Assembly: GCF_000732625.1 (NCBI RefSeq)
Contig: NZ_JPJI01000023.1
Span: 1 to 64,000 of the forward strand
Direction of reading: 5' to 3'
DNA: 64,000 nt
From: Nonlabens ulvanivorans
GTDB lineage: Bacteria; Bacteroidota; Bacteroidia; Flavobacteriales; Flavobacteriaceae
Shown here in pieces: positions 27,146-37,114 of this stretch. Each line of letters starts with the position of its first letter. Positions within the stretch are counted from its first letter, which is position 1. A program made the position numbers and the translations under genes. The notes beneath the pieces were generated by a model. It ran no database searches, had not been told where the DNA came from, and saw only the letters and a list, made by a program, of their open reading frames with translations.

Positions 27146-27496
27146 CTATTCTCCATCTAACGGAGTTGCTGTGTCATCTGTAGTTGTCGGAACTGGATTT
27201 GCAGCAGGTGTTTCAACATTATTAGTGTCTATAATATCTCTATTTGCAGATGTTTTTTCTGTAATTAATACAGAACTTGCAGCTAGGATTAATACTAATA
27301 GTAACGTAGAAAGAACCCAAGTACTTTTATCCAAAAAGTCTCCTGTTTTTTTTACACCACCTAATTGTTGAGTGCCACCACCACCAAAACTTGATGAAAG
27401 TCCGCCACCTTTAGGATTTTGAACCATTACTACTACTATGAGTAAAAAGGCTACAACAACGATTAATCCTAAGAAAAGATAAAATAATGTGCTCAT
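27146..27496 (-). CDS. secG: Preprotein translocase subunit SecG
   Basis: SecG is an auxiliary membrane subunit of the SecYEG channel. Two membrane helices (about residues 2-24 and 55-78) flank the conserved loop QNPKGGGLSSSFGGGG. The 116 residues, with an acidic Thr/Pro-rich tail, are typical for Bacteroidetes. It starts directly after the TPR-like gene and is last in the operon. Confidence 0.92.
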   Translation of the reverse strand: MSTLFYLFLGLIVVVAFLLIVVVMVQNPKGGGLSSSFGGGGTQQLGGVKKTGDFLDKSTWVLSTLLLVLILAASSVLITEKTSANRDIIDTNNVETPAANPVPTTTDDTATPLDGE

Positions 27497-28336
27497 TTAT
27501 ATATTGCTTTGTAAATTCTTAATTTCACGAATTCGGTCTGCAAAGAAACCACTTTTTTCTGGATGCTGCAAAACTAAAACCTGATAAGCTTGAATAGCTT
27601 TAGGATAGTTGTTTTGCGCAAGATAAACTTGTGCTAGAGTTTCAGTCATCAACTGGTCTGATGGTGTTTGTAAATCTGCAATATTTGTACTAGAAACTTT
27701 ATCCTTTCTAGGTTTTATTTTAGGTTTCTCTGCTAGGAATTGATCAATGATAGCCATTTTTTTTGCTTTTTCGGCATCCACTACTGGTGCAATCTCGGTA
27801 TCATCATTTGAGGTTTTATTAGTAACCTCTATTTTTCTGTTAATTGGTTTTAAAGAAGTCAATTTTAACCATTCTGCAAAACTGTATGATTCACTTTGAT
27901 TAAATTTAAGTGGCTCATCGACGATGCTCGTAGTATTTGTAGGTCTTTCAAATAAATCTTTATCAAGCGTGTTTTTGAAATCTACACTACTATTAAAATC
28001 TTCTTCCTTAATATGAATCGACTCTATATCTACAGGTATTTCTTTTAAGTAATCTTGTTGATTTTTAATATGCTCACTGATTCTATTTTGAACAAAAATA
28101 GGAGACGTTATAAAATCAAATAACACACCTCTATCTGCGGTGTGTGTGGCTGTGATTTGTAATTCTTTATTATATAATGGACTACTCTCGTTATGTAAAC
28201 CTTTAAGATGTACACTGCGCGCCGCCTGAAACCATGGAAATTTTTTAATTGTGTTTTCAAGTATAGAAAGGTCATCTACCATCATTTCATGAGGTTTGTT
28301 GAGCAATTCATTAATGCGAGAATATTTATCTACCAT
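27497..28336 (-). CDS. TPR-like protein of the secG-lptE operon
   Basis: This 279-residue protein is probably cytoplasmic and has no signal peptide. The C-terminal 50 residues (LAQVYLAQNNYPKAIQAYQVLVLQHPEKSGFFADRI) form one clear TPR-like hairpin, and the middle is polar and Lys-rich. Function is unknown. It overlaps lptE by seven bases upstream and abuts secG downstream, a conserved place among flavobacteria as far as I know. Confidence 0.75.
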   Translation of the reverse strand: MVDKYSRINELLNKPHEMMVDDLSILENTIKKFPWFQAARSVHLKGLHNESSPLYNKELQITATHTADRGVLFDFITSPIFVQNRISEHIKNQQDYLKEIPVDIESIHIKEEDFNSSVDFKNTLDKDLFERPTNTTSIVDEPLKFNQSESYSFAEWLKLTSLKPINRKIEVTNKTSNDDTEIAPVVDAEKAKKMAIIDQFLAEKPKIKPRKDKVSSTNIADLQTPSDQLMTETLAQVYLAQNNYPKAIQAYQVLVLQHPEKSGFFADRIREIKNLQSNI

Positions 28337-28845
28337 TGCGCAAGTGTGTCTGCAAAAATATCTTGCGTTATTTGGTCAAAGATAATTTCTAATGCGGTAT
28401 CTAAAGCAGCTCCTTGAAGTTGTGTTGTCGCTGCATAATCATAGAAAAAGCTGTATTTTTTTTCAAAGCTAGCTTCGTCATCTTTAGTGTTTGTAAATCT
28501 TAAATTTACTTCAATGGTAACACGGTTTTGAGATGCTGTATTGCTGGCGGTTGCTGTCATAGGAGCGATGTAGAATCGAGTGATTTCTCCTTGATAAACA
28601 TAATCTCCATTTTTATTAACTAGATCTAGACTACTCTGGTTTAATATAAGATCCTGTAGTTCTAGTGTAAATGTCCTCTCAATACCAGGTTCTACATATG
28701 CTGCTTGATTTTGAAAAAAATCAACTTGATATGTTTTGATATTATCAGGTATTGATACGCCTGATAAACTGTAGCCAAAACCACATGAAGTAATACTTAA
28801 CAATAGTGTCAAGCTTAATAATGCTCTTAGGGTTTTATAAATCAT
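28330..28845 (-). CDS. lptE: LPS assembly lipoprotein LptE family
   Basis: LptE plugs the LptD channel that inserts lipopolysaccharide into the outer membrane. The lipobox LLSITSC (Cys21) follows a short signal peptide, and the mature part starts GFGYSLSGVSIPD. ERTFTLELQDLI and LVNKNGDYVYQGEITRFYIAP are typical of the Bacteroidetes LptE family. The 171 residues are normal. It overlaps its neighbours on both sides (11 and 7 bases). Confidence 0.85.
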   Translation of the reverse strand: MIYKTLRALLSLTLLLSITSCGFGYSLSGVSIPDNIKTYQVDFFQNQAAYVEPGIERTFTLELQDLILNQSSLDLVNKNGDYVYQGEITRFYIAPMTATASNTASQNRVTIEVNLRFTNTKDDEASFEKKYSFFYDYAATTQLQGAALDTALEIIFDQITQDIFADTLAQW

Positions 28846-30124
28846 ATTGCTTGATTTTACGATAAAGTGTGCGTTCAGAAATACCTAGGTCATCTGCAGC
28901 AGCTTTACGTTTACCTTTATGACGTTCCAGCGATTTTTTTATTAATTCTATTTCTTTATCCATTAAAGATAGAGATTCTTCTTCTTGTACTTCTTGTGCA
29001 AAGTCATAACGGTCATTTTGTGCTACCGGCTCTACAAAGTTAGACTGTGGTTGTGCGTCAAACGATGGTGTGTCTACTTGCGTGACTTCATATGCTTGAT
29101 CAATAACATCTTCATAGTCGTCTCCTTTTGTATCCTCACCGTAAATGCGCTTTATCAGGCTTTTGTTTTCTTCTTGGACATCATTAATGTCACCTTTAAC
29201 CATTAATTCATTAGTTAATTTTTTTAGGTCATTTAAATCATTTTTCATGTCAAAAAGAACCTTGTAAAGAATCTCGCGCTCATTAGCAAAGTCGCTGTCA
29301 CTTTTCTTATCAGAACCTATTACTGCAGGTAAGTTTTTCCCAGCGTCTGGTAGATAATTACGTAAAACAGCTGCGTTAATATTGCGTTCTTTTTCTAGAA
29401 CGCTAATTTGTTCTGCTATGTTGCGTAATTGTCTAATATTACCGCTCCATCGATAACTTTCTAATAGTGAAATTGCGCCTTCGTCTAATCTAAGTGTAGG
29501 CATTTTATATTTCATTGCAAAGTCTGATGCAAACTTGCGGAAGAGTAAGTGTATGTCTCCTTTTCTTTCTCTTAATGGTGGCAGGTTAATATCCACTGTA
29601 CTTAATCTATAAAAAAGATCTTCTCTAAATTTTCCTTTCTCGATAGCATCAGTCATGCGCACATTAGTTGCTGCTACTATACGAACATCTGTTTTTTGAG
29701 TCGCTGATGACCCAACCTTTAAAAACTCACCATTCTCAAGAACACGCAGTAAACGTACCTGCGTAGGAAGTGGTAGTTCACCTACCTCGTCTAAAAAGAT
29801 AGTTCCTCCATCTGCAACTTCAAAATATCCAGATCTAGTAGATGTTGCTCCTGTGAACGCACCTTTTTCATGACCAAAAAGTTCTGAATCAATCGTTCCT
29901 TCTGGGATAGCACCACAGTTAACAGCAATATATTTACCGTGTTTACGATGAGATTGAGCGTGTATAATTTTAGGTATACTTTCTTTACCTACACCACTTT
30001 CTCCAGTAACTAGTACAGATATGTCTGTAGGAGCTACTTGAATCGCTTTTTCAATCGCACGATTAAATCCTGGATCGTTTCCTATAAGTTCAAAACGCTG
30101 TTTAATTGATTGTACACTTTCCAT
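28835..30124 (-). CDS. Sigma-54-dependent transcriptional activator
   Basis: The AAA+ domain occupies residues about 10-250: Walker A GESGVGKE at 40-47, the sigma-54-contacting GAFTGA loop near 88, and Walker B GGTIFLDEVGEL. A variable linker follows, and the C-terminal Fis-type HTH (KAAADDLGISERTLYRKIKQY) ends the 429 residues. There is no N-terminal receiver or sensor domain, so activity must be set by expression or by a partner. It sits between miaB and lptE. The genes it controls cannot be told from this window. Confidence 0.92.
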   Translation of the reverse strand: MESVQSIKQRFELIGNDPGFNRAIEKAIQVAPTDISVLVTGESGVGKESIPKIIHAQSHRKHGKYIAVNCGAIPEGTIDSELFGHEKGAFTGATSTRSGYFEVADGGTIFLDEVGELPLPTQVRLLRVLENGEFLKVGSSATQKTDVRIVAATNVRMTDAIEKGKFREDLFYRLSTVDINLPPLRERKGDIHLLFRKFASDFAMKYKMPTLRLDEGAISLLESYRWSGNIRQLRNIAEQISVLEKERNINAAVLRNYLPDAGKNLPAVIGSDKKSDSDFANEREILYKVLFDMKNDLNDLKKLTNELMVKGDINDVQEENKSLIKRIYGEDTKGDDYEDVIDQAYEVTQVDTPSFDAQPQSNFVEPVAQNDRYDFAQEVQEEESLSLMDKEIELIKKSLERHKGKRKAAADDLGISERTLYRKIKQYDL

Positions 30125-30126
30125 AA

Positions 30127-31599
30127 TTACTCAGTATCAATAGTTAATGGGCCTTTCATATCTGAGTAGCCTATAGCTTCACCTATTAATGTTGCGCTTG
30201 TACAATCTGTAATTTTAACGTTGACAAAATCACCTACTTTGTAGTTTTCCTTAGGGAATACGGCAACATAATTTTGAGAATTACGACCTGCCCATTGTGT
30301 GTCGGATTTTTTAGACTCCTTTTCAATAAGACATTCTACTGTTTTACCTATAAAGTATTGAGCTCTTTCTAATCCAGTCCTTCTTTGTACTGCGATAATT
30401 TCATTTAGGCGTCTGCTTTTTACCTCTTCAGGAACATCATCTTCCATTTTACGAGCAGCCATGGTTCCTGGTCGTTCTGAATATGCAAACATGAATCCGT
30501 AATCATACTTTACATATTCCATTAAGCTCAATGTGTCTTGATGATCTTTTTCTGTTTCTGTAGGGAAACCTGTGATCATGTCTTGTGATACAGCGCATTC
30601 AGGTATAATAGCATGTACTCTATCTATAAGTCTCATGTATTCTTCACGAGTATGTAGACGATTCATCTCTTTTAAAATACGATCACTTCCAGATTGAACG
30701 GGTAAATGAATATAGTTACAAATGTTCCTGTGCTTTGATATAGCATGTAAAACATCGTCACTGATATCTTGTGGATTGCTTGTTGCAAAACGAACTCTTA
30801 AATTAGGATATGCGGTCGCTACTTGATTTAATAATTGAGCAAAATCAACAGCTGTAGCTTGAGCCATAGGTGTTGCTTTTGAAAAATCTTTTTTTAATCC
30901 GCCTCCATACCATAGGTAAGAATCTACATTTTGTCCTAATAAGGTAACTTCTTTAAAACCATTTTTGATTAAATCGTTAATTTCTTCTAGAATACTTTGT
31001 GGATCACGACTGCGTTCTCTACCACGAGTAAACGGGACGACACAAAAAGTACACATATTATCACAACCACGTGTTATAGACACAAATGCAGTCACACCAT
31101 TGCTGTTAAGTCTAACTGGTGCAATGTCACCATAAGTCTCTTCCTTAGATAGAATTACATTTACGGCATCTCGTCCTTCATCAATTTCAGCGACTAGATT
31201 AGGTAAATCTTTATATGCATCAGGTCCTACAACCATATCTACAATCTTTTCTTCCTCTAAGAATTTTGACTTTAGACGTTCTGCCATACAGCCTAGAACA
31301 CCTACTTTCATATTAGGGTTTTGTCTTTCTTTTACTCGATTGTATTTTTCTAAGCGTTTACGCACTGTTTGCTCTGCCTTATCTCTAATAGAACATGTGT
31401 TTACTAGAACTAGGTCAGCTTCTTCAAGTACATTAGTGGTGTTAAAACCTTCTTTTGCAAGAATAGAAGCTACAATCTCAGAATCTGAAAAATTCATTTG
31501 ACAGCCATAGCTTTCTATATATAGTTTACGACTATTCTTACCATTGTTTTCCAATTGTATCGTCGTACCTTGTTTTTCTTCTTCTATAATCTTTTCCAT
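30127..31599 (-). CDS. miaB: tRNA-2-methylthio-N6-dimethylallyladenosine synthase
   Basis: MiaB is a radical-SAM enzyme with two 4Fe-4S clusters that adds the methylthio group to i6A37 in tRNA. The N-terminal cluster cysteines are in [15 protein letters not shown] and LGCMAER. The radical-SAM motif CDNMCTFC is near residues 179-186, and a TRAM domain follows at the C-terminus. The 490 residues are usual. It is first in the operon, with a minus-strand TATCTTTG box (31625-31632) 26 bases before the start. Confidence 0.94.
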   Translation of the reverse strand: MEKIIEEEKQGTTIQLENNGKNSRKLYIESYGCQMNFSDSEIVASILAKEGFNTTNVLEEADLVLVNTCSIRDKAEQTVRKRLEKYNRVKERQNPNMKVGVLGCMAERLKSKFLEEEKIVDMVVGPDAYKDLPNLVAEIDEGRDAVNVILSKEETYGDIAPVRLNSNGVTAFVSITRGCDNMCTFCVVPFTRGRERSRDPQSILEEINDLIKNGFKEVTLLGQNVDSYLWYGGGLKKDFSKATPMAQATAVDFAQLLNQVATAYPNLRVRFATSNPQDISDDVLHAISKHRNICNYIHLPVQSGSDRILKEMNRLHTREEYMRLIDRVHAIIPECAVSQDMITGFPTETEKDHQDTLSLMEYVKYDYGFMFAYSERPGTMAARKMEDDVPEEVKSRRLNEIIAVQRRTGLERAQYFIGKTVECLIEKESKKSDTQWAGRNSQNYVAVFPKENYKVGDFVNVKITDCTSATLIGEAIGYSDMKGPLTIDTE

Positions 31600-31624
31600 C
31601 TACGTTACCTCATTAATAAGCGTG

Positions 31625-31632
31625 CAAAGATA
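31625..31632 (-). promoter_or_regulatory. -7 box for the miaB operon
   Basis: TATCTTTG lies on the minus strand, 26 bases ahead of the start codon. No well-spaced TTG was found. Confidence 0.45.
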
Positions 31633-31684
31633 CTAATTTTACTTGTTTTGTGACATATTGTCATACAATTGCTTTTTAAATTTT

Positions 31685-31698
31685 GCTTTCGCGAAAGC
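31685..31698. repeat. 14-bp palindrome copy 7 (intergenic)
   Basis: Perfect GCTTTCGCGAAAGC in the 299-base gap between divergent miaB and topA. The gap otherwise holds only promoter elements. Confidence 0.97.
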
Positions 31699-31843
31699 GT
31701 GAACCACTTAGTCAATCACGCTATTCATAATCTGTGTTAGGTTATTAAAATGTATAGTGTATTATCGTCCTTATTATATAACCTACCGATAGTGAACACA
31801 TTGAGTGTTTGCGATGTGTTTTAAATGATTGGGAATTAGACTT

Positions 31844-31876
31844 TTGCAGAACTAAAAAAAAATACACATACCTTTG
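31844..31876 (+). promoter_or_regulatory. Promoter of topA
   Basis: TTG at 31844-31846 and TACCTTTG at 31869-31876 are separated by 22 bases. The start codon is 23 bases downstream. Confidence 0.55.
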
Positions 31877-31898
31877 CATTCCAAAAATTCAAATCTGA

Positions 31899-34424
31899 AT
31901 GGCAAAGAATCTTGTAATTGTAGAGTCGCCGGCAAAGGCAAAGACCATAGAAAAATTCTTAGGTAAAGACTATAAAGTAGCATCCAGTTTTGGTCACATA
32001 GCTGATCTTCCTGCAAAAGAGTTAGGTGTTGATGTAGATGATGATTTTACTCCTAAATATATAGTTAGTTCAGATAAGAAAGATCTGGTCAAGAAACTTA
32101 AGAAAATGGCTGCCGAATCAGAAATGGTATGGCTAGCGAGTGATGAGGATCGAGAAGGAGAGGCCATTGCATGGCATCTTGCAGAGCAATTGGATCTTAA
32201 AAAAGATAAGACTAAGCGTATTGTTTTTAACGCTATCACAAAAAGTGCGATTCAAAAAGCTATTGAAAATCCTCGTCAAATCGATTATGATTTAGTGAAT
32301 GCCCAACAAGCACGTAGGATTTTAGACCGTATTGTAGGTTATGAAATATCTCCGATTTTATGGAGGAAAGTAAAAGGTGGAGCTAGTGCTGGTCGTGTAC
32401 AGTCTGTTGCGGTGCGTCTAATTGTAGAGCGCGAAAACGAAATAATCAATTTTAAAAGTGATAATTTTTTTAGAATCGATGCCGATTTCAATACTAAGGA
32501 CGGAAGTCTTTTAAAAGCAAAACTACCAGGGAATTTAAATTCTCTTAAAGAAGCTCAAAGCTTTCTTGAATTAAATAAAGGAGCGCAATTTGAGGTTGCA
32601 GATTTAATTAAAAAACCTGCTACTAAAAGTCCGGCACCGCCATTTACAACATCCACCTTGCAGCAAGAGGCTTCTCGTAAGTTGTTTTTTAACGTAAGTC
32701 GTACAATGCAACTTGCGCAACGATTGTATGAGGCTGGTTTAATTACTTACATGAGAACAGATTCTGTGAATTTAAGTAATGAGGCAAAAAAAGGTGCTCA
32801 GGCAGAAATTGAAAGTGCTTATGGTACAAAGTTTCATAAAGAGCGCAACTATAAAGGAAAGTCTAAAGGTGCTCAGGAGGCTCACGAAGCTATTAGACCT
32901 ACAGATTTTGCAGTTCATAGTGCGGGATTAGATAAAGATCAGACACGACTTTATGAGTTAATATGGAAGCGTGCTATAGCGAGCCAGATGAGCGATGCAA
33001 AGCTTGAACGTACTAACGTATCTATAAGTGCAAACACTCATGATAAGAATTTTACTGCTAGTGGTGAGATTGTAAAGTTTGAAGGTTTCTTGAAAGTGTA
33101 TTTAGAGAGTACAGATGATGAAGACTTAGAACAACAAGGGTTATTGCCTGCACTATCGATAGGGCAAGATTTATTAAATAAAAAAATCACTGCTACAGAG
33201 CGCTTCACTAGACCACCATATCGATTTACAGAGGCTTCTTTAGTAAAGCAGTTAGAAGAGTTAGGTATAGGTAGACCTTCTACTTATGCTCCTACTATCA
33301 CCACTATTCAAAATAGAAAGTATATCGAGAAAGGTGTGTCTTTAGGTGAAGAGCGATCTTATGTTCAATTAACCCTATCTAAAGATGATATTAAGGAAAA
33401 AGAACTTACGGAGAAAACAGGATCTGATAAAGGGAAATTAATACCTACAGACGTTGGTCGAGTTGTAAATGATTTTCTTGTTGAGCATTTTAGTAATGTA
33501 TTAGACTATAATTTCACAGCAAAAGTAGAAGAGTCTTTTGATAACATAGCAGAAGGTAAAGAGGAGTGGACAGATATGATGAATCACTTCTATAAAGATT
33601 TTCATCCTACGGTAAAGGATGTTGCGGAAAATGCTGAGCGCGAAGTTGGAGAGCGAGTATTGGGTACAGATGCTAAAACAGGAAAGCCGATTAGTGTGCG
33701 TTTAGGACGTTTTGGTGCTATGGCTCAAATAGGAACGGTAGAAGATGAAGAGAAGCCGCAATTTGCAAGTTTGTTACCGTCACAATCATTAAATACCATT
33801 ACGTTAGAAGAGGTATTGGATTTATTTAAACTGCCTAGGACGGTTGGAGAATATAATGGTTTCCCAGTTGAGGTGAATCAAGGACGTTTTGGTCCTTATG
33901 TAAAATTCAATGAGAAAACTTTTGTCTCTCTTGAAGATGGAGATGATCCTATGACACTTACTTTTGAAAGAGCTGCAGAGTTAATACAACAAAAGGAAAA
34001 AGCTGATGCGCCTATTTATATGTTTGAAGAACAACCAGTGACAAAAGGTGTTGGTCGTTTTGGACCATTCATTAAATGGGCTGGAATGTTTATATCAGTA
34101 AATAAGAAGTACGATTTTGATAACCTTTCAAATGATGATATTGAGCAATTGATCAAAGATAAAATTCAGAAAGAAAAGGATAAACTTATCGTTAATTGGG
34201 AAGATGAAGGTATAAGAATTGAAAAGGCTAGATGGGGAAGGCACAACGTTATTAAAGGTAAAATTAAAGTTGAGTTAGCCAAAACTATTGATCCGCTCTC
34301 TATTACTTTAGAGAAGGCAATAGAATTAGTGGCAAAGAAAGCTCCTAAGAAAAAAGCGGCCGCAAAGAAAAAGCCAGCAGCAAAAAAGAAGCCAGCAGCA
34401 AAGAAAAAAACGACAAAGAAGTAA
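31899..34424 (+). CDS. topA: DNA topoisomerase I
   Basis: This type IA topoisomerase relaxes negative supercoils. The Toprim domain comes first (LVIVESPAKAKTIEKFLG and the acidic DEDREGEAIAWHL). The active-site tyrosine is about residue 284 in ITYMRTDSVNLS, followed by HEAIRPT. The C-terminal part has topo-C repeats and ends in a Lys/Ala-rich tail (about residues 812-841, repeating KKKPAA) in place of the Cys4 zinc fingers seen in E. coli. The tail is encoded by a short tandem repeat. The next gene starts six bases later. Confidence 0.96.
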   Translation: MAKNLVIVESPAKAKTIEKFLGKDYKVASSFGHIADLPAKELGVDVDDDFTPKYIVSSDKKDLVKKLKKMAAESEMVWLASDEDREGEAIAWHLAEQLDLKKDKTKRIVFNAITKSAIQKAIENPRQIDYDLVNAQQARRILDRIVGYEISPILWRKVKGGASAGRVQSVAVRLIVERENEIINFKSDNFFRIDADFNTKDGSLLKAKLPGNLNSLKEAQSFLELNKGAQFEVADLIKKPATKSPAPPFTTSTLQQEASRKLFFNVSRTMQLAQRLYEAGLITYMRTDSVNLSNEAKKGAQAEIESAYGTKFHKERNYKGKSKGAQEAHEAIRPTDFAVHSAGLDKDQTRLYELIWKRAIASQMSDAKLERTNVSISANTHDKNFTASGEIVKFEGFLKVYLESTDDEDLEQQGLLPALSIGQDLLNKKITATERFTRPPYRFTEASLVKQLEELGIGRPSTYAPTITTIQNRKYIEKGVSLGEERSYVQLTLSKDDIKEKELTEKTGSDKGKLIPTDVGRVVNDFLVEHFSNVLDYNFTAKVEESFDNIAEGKEEWTDMMNHFYKDFHPTVKDVAENAEREVGERVLGTDAKTGKPISVRLGRFGAMAQIGTVEDEEKPQFASLLPSQSLNTITLEEVLDLFKLPRTVGEYNGFPVEVNQGRFGPYVKFNEKTFVSLEDGDDPMTLTFERAAELIQQKEKADAPIYMFEEQPVTKGVGRFGPFIKWAGMFISVNKKYDFDNLSNDDIEQLIKDKIQKEKDKLIVNWEDEGIRIEKARWGRHNVIKGKIKVELAKTIDPLSITLEKAIELVAKKAPKKKAAAKKKPAAKKKPAAKKKTTKK

Positions 34425-34430
34425 TTTTCA

Positions 34431-35591
34431 ATGGCATTTGAGTTTCTAAAACCAGTTAGTGATGAAGTGCAAGCTCATGCAATGTTGCAACCACAGCATG
34501 CAATAGGTAACGTCATTAAAATACATACCGCGCATACTGGGCTACCACAATTAAAAGGTGTTCAGATGGTGCTAGTAGGTGTTTTAGAGAATCGTCGTGA
34601 TGAAAATGCCTTATTGCAGATTAAAAATGTTGATCAGGCTAGAAAACAATTCTATGAGCTATTTCCAGGTAACTGGCTATTAAATATTGTGGATATGGGT
34701 GATGTTCACCCAGGTGATAGAGTAGAGGATACCTATTATGTCTTACAGCAATTAACAGCAGAGTTATTATCAAAGAAAATAATTCCAATTTATTTAGGTG
34801 GTAGCCAGGATTTAATGTATCCTATATATAGAGCCTTTGATGATATTAAATACATGATTAATGTGGTTAACGTTGATTGTAGATTTGATATTGGTGATAT
34901 TGAATTACCTATAAGTTCTAGAAGTTATGTTGGGAAGATGGTAGCAGACCAACCGTATAATTTATTTAATTATAGCAATTTGGGCTTTCAGACATATTTT
35001 AACAGTCAAGATGAAATAGAGCTTTTAGAGCGCATGTATTTTGATGCTACTCGATTAGGTGTTCTTGATGAAGATATAAAATTGGCTGAGCCAGTAATGC
35101 GCGATGCAGACGTGGTTGGTATAGATATGGCTGTGGTTAAGGCTGGTGATACTGCTTTCGCGAAAGCGAATCCAAACGGGCTTAACGGCAAGCAAATTTG
35201 TAGTTTATCGAGATATGCAGGTATAAGCGATAGAACACAAGTGTTTGGGATATTTGAAATTCCAATTGATGCCAGTTTAACAGGCTCGCAACTTATTGCA
35301 GAAATGATTTGGTACTTTATAGAAGGTTATAATTATAGAGCAGGAGAGCATCCTGTTAATGTAGAAAATGGTTATTTAAAGTATCGTGTACCCATTGAAG
35401 ATGAGGTTTTAACATTCTATAAGTCTAATAAAACTGGACGATGGTGGATAGAGTTGCCTTTTCTTTCAAATGTTAATAATAAACTAAAACAACAAACGTT
35501 ATTACCATGTACTCGCAAGGATTACGAACTGGCTTGTGATCAAAATTTGCCAGAGAGATGGTTAAAAGCGAGAAGAAAGAATGAAGTATAG
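34431..35591 (+). CDS. Arginase/formimidoylglutamase-fold protein with degenerate metal sites
   Basis: The 386 residues have an arginase/ureohydrolase fold pattern. The sequences at the manganese sites depart from active enzymes. GGDHS is GGSQD, DAHxD is DCRFD (at NVDCRFDIGD), and SxDxDxxDP is GIDMAVVKAGD. Several metal-binding His and Asp are thus missing, so hydrolysis is doubtful. It is often annotated as formimidoylglutamase in flavobacteria. It sits between topA and gldK, a neighbourhood I believe is conserved, and may have a structural or T9SS-linked role. The palindrome at 35154-35167 encodes AFAKA. Confidence 0.72.
   Translation: MAFEFLKPVSDEVQAHAMLQPQHAIGNVIKIHTAHTGLPQLKGVQMVLVGVLENRRDENALLQIKNVDQARKQFYELFPGNWLLNIVDMGDVHPGDRVEDTYYVLQQLTAELLSKKIIPIYLGGSQDLMYPIYRAFDDIKYMINVVNVDCRFDIGDIELPISSRSYVGKMVADQPYNLFNYSNLGFQTYFNSQDEIELLERMYFDATRLGVLDEDIKLAEPVMRDADVVGIDMAVVKAGDTAFAKANPNGLNGKQICSLSRYAGISDRTQVFGIFEIPIDASLTGSQLIAEMIWYFIEGYNYRAGEHPVNVENGYLKYRVPIEDEVLTFYKSNKTGRWWIELPFLSNVNNKLKQQTLLPCTRKDYELACDQNLPERWLKARRKNEV
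35154..35167. repeat. 14-bp palindrome copy 8 (inside arginase-like gene)
   Basis: Perfect GCTTTCGCGAAAGC, in frame as AFAKA, just after the degenerate third metal motif. Confidence 0.97.
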
Positions 35592-35706
35592 CGTATTAAT
35601 GCGTAATTTGTCAAACTAAATTTATTTGGTAAAAAAAAGTTGCCAGATATATATATTTTAGATAGGTTTACGACCTTAATTCATAAAGAAAACATAAAAT
35701 ACCCTT

Positions 35707-37074
35707 ATGAAAAAGTTATTTGTCCTAGCAGCAGTGGTTGCTTTTCTAGCAAGTTGTGGTCGAGGAGACCGCGGAATGGTGGTTGGAGCCAAAGGAAAAG
35801 CATGGCATCCTGAGAAGCCCTACGGTATGACGTTAGTACCTGGTGGAGCATTCATCATGGGTAAGAGTGATGATGATTTTGCCGCTACTAACAATGCGCC
35901 TACCAAAACAGTGACAGTTCCTTCATTTTACATGGATGAAACTGAAATTACAAATGCAGAGTATCGCCAGTTCGTTTACTGGGTAAGAGATTCTATATTT
36001 AGAACTCGTCTAGCGATTATGGCAGATGATAATGGTTCTACTCCTGGTGATGATGGTATCGGTGAGTTTGCATTCTTAGATGCAGACGAGAGTACAGATT
36101 TGACTCCATGGGAACAGTATTATCAAGATAATTATGCTGGTATGGGAGAGACTGGATATGAAGGTCGTAAATTAAATCACGATGTTGATTTGATTTGGGA
36201 TACAGAAGATATTCCAGATGAATTCTATGCAGAGGTTTATGATTCAATGTACATTCCTTTTGAGGAAATGTACAACGGGCAACGTACACTTGATGTGAAG
36301 AAATTAGTTTTTACTTATTCAGAAATGGATATTCAAAAAGCTGCTCGTAATCCTAGAGATAAAAGAAGTAAGTATATCACTCAAACTCCAGTAGAGATCT
36401 ATCCAGATACTACCGTTTGGATTCGTGATTTTAATTATTCTTATAATGAGCCTATGCATAATGATTACTTCTGGCACGAAGCTTACAGCGATTATCCTGT
36501 TGTAGGTGTAAACTGGAAGCAAGCGAAGGCATTCTGTCAATGGAGAACTTTATATCATAATGCTTTCAGAAAAGAGCGTGGTCGTCATAATGTAAATGCA
36601 TACCGCCTACCTACTGAGGCAGAATGGGAATATGCCGCTCGTGGTGGTCTAGAAGGAGCTACTTATCCATGGGGTGGACCTTATGCTAAAAACGATAGAG
36701 GTTGTTTCTTAGCTAATTTCAAACCGTTACGTGGTGACTATGCAGCAGATCAAGCATTATATACTGTTGAAGCTCGTTCTTATGAGCCTAATGAATATAA
36801 CTTATTCAATATGTCAGGTAATGTTGCAGAATGGGTGAATTCATCTTACGACGCAGGTTCTTATGAGTTTATGTCTTCTATGAGTCCTGTTGTGAATGAT
36901 GAGAACAACATGCGTAAAGGTGTGCGTGGTGGATCTTGGAAAGATATTTCTTATTTCTTACAAGTAGGAACTCGTGATTATGAATATGCAGATTCAGCAA
37001 GAAGCTATATTGGTTTCCGTACTGTACAATCTTATATGGGAACTGACGTTACTCTTAACGCAGCTACCAACTAA
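35707..37074 (+). CDS. gldK: T9SS/gliding lipoprotein GldK
   Basis: GldK is an outer-membrane lipoprotein that forms, with GldN, the periplasmic ring of the type IX secretion system. The lipobox VAFLASC ends a signal peptide, and the cysteine is about residue 17. The body is a formylglycine-generating-enzyme (SUMF1-like) fold: MTLVPGGAFIMG, DETEITNAEYRQFV, RLPTEAEWEYAARGG and a C-terminal GVRGGSWKD-GFRTV. It is first of the tight gldKLMN cluster, each separated by 3-50 bases. Confidence 0.95.
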   Translation: MKKLFVLAAVVAFLASCGRGDRGMVVGAKGKAWHPEKPYGMTLVPGGAFIMGKSDDDFAATNNAPTKTVTVPSFYMDETEITNAEYRQFVYWVRDSIFRTRLAIMADDNGSTPGDDGIGEFAFLDADESTDLTPWEQYYQDNYAGMGETGYEGRKLNHDVDLIWDTEDIPDEFYAEVYDSMYIPFEEMYNGQRTLDVKKLVFTYSEMDIQKAARNPRDKRSKYITQTPVEIYPDTTVWIRDFNYSYNEPMHNDYFWHEAYSDYPVVGVNWKQAKAFCQWRTLYHNAFRKERGRHNVNAYRLPTEAEWEYAARGGLEGATYPWGGPYAKNDRGCFLANFKPLRGDYAADQALYTVEARSYEPNEYNLFNMSGNVAEWVNSSYDAGSYEFMSSMSPVVNDENNMRKGVRGGSWKDISYFLQVGTRDYEYADSARSYIGFRTVQSYMGTDVTLNAATN

Positions 37075-37114
37075 AATAAAATTTAACTACTAACTTAACT
37101 AAACCCTTATTAAA

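Noticed and set aside
34325-34424. Possible CRISPR-like short repeats
   Set aside because: The repeats are in-frame AAG/GCA codons of the topA tail, without spacers. No CRISPR array is seen anywhere.
35640-35659. TTG plus TATATTTT as a gldK promoter
   Set aside because: The spacer is only nine bases and the last base deviates, so it does not fit the consensus.
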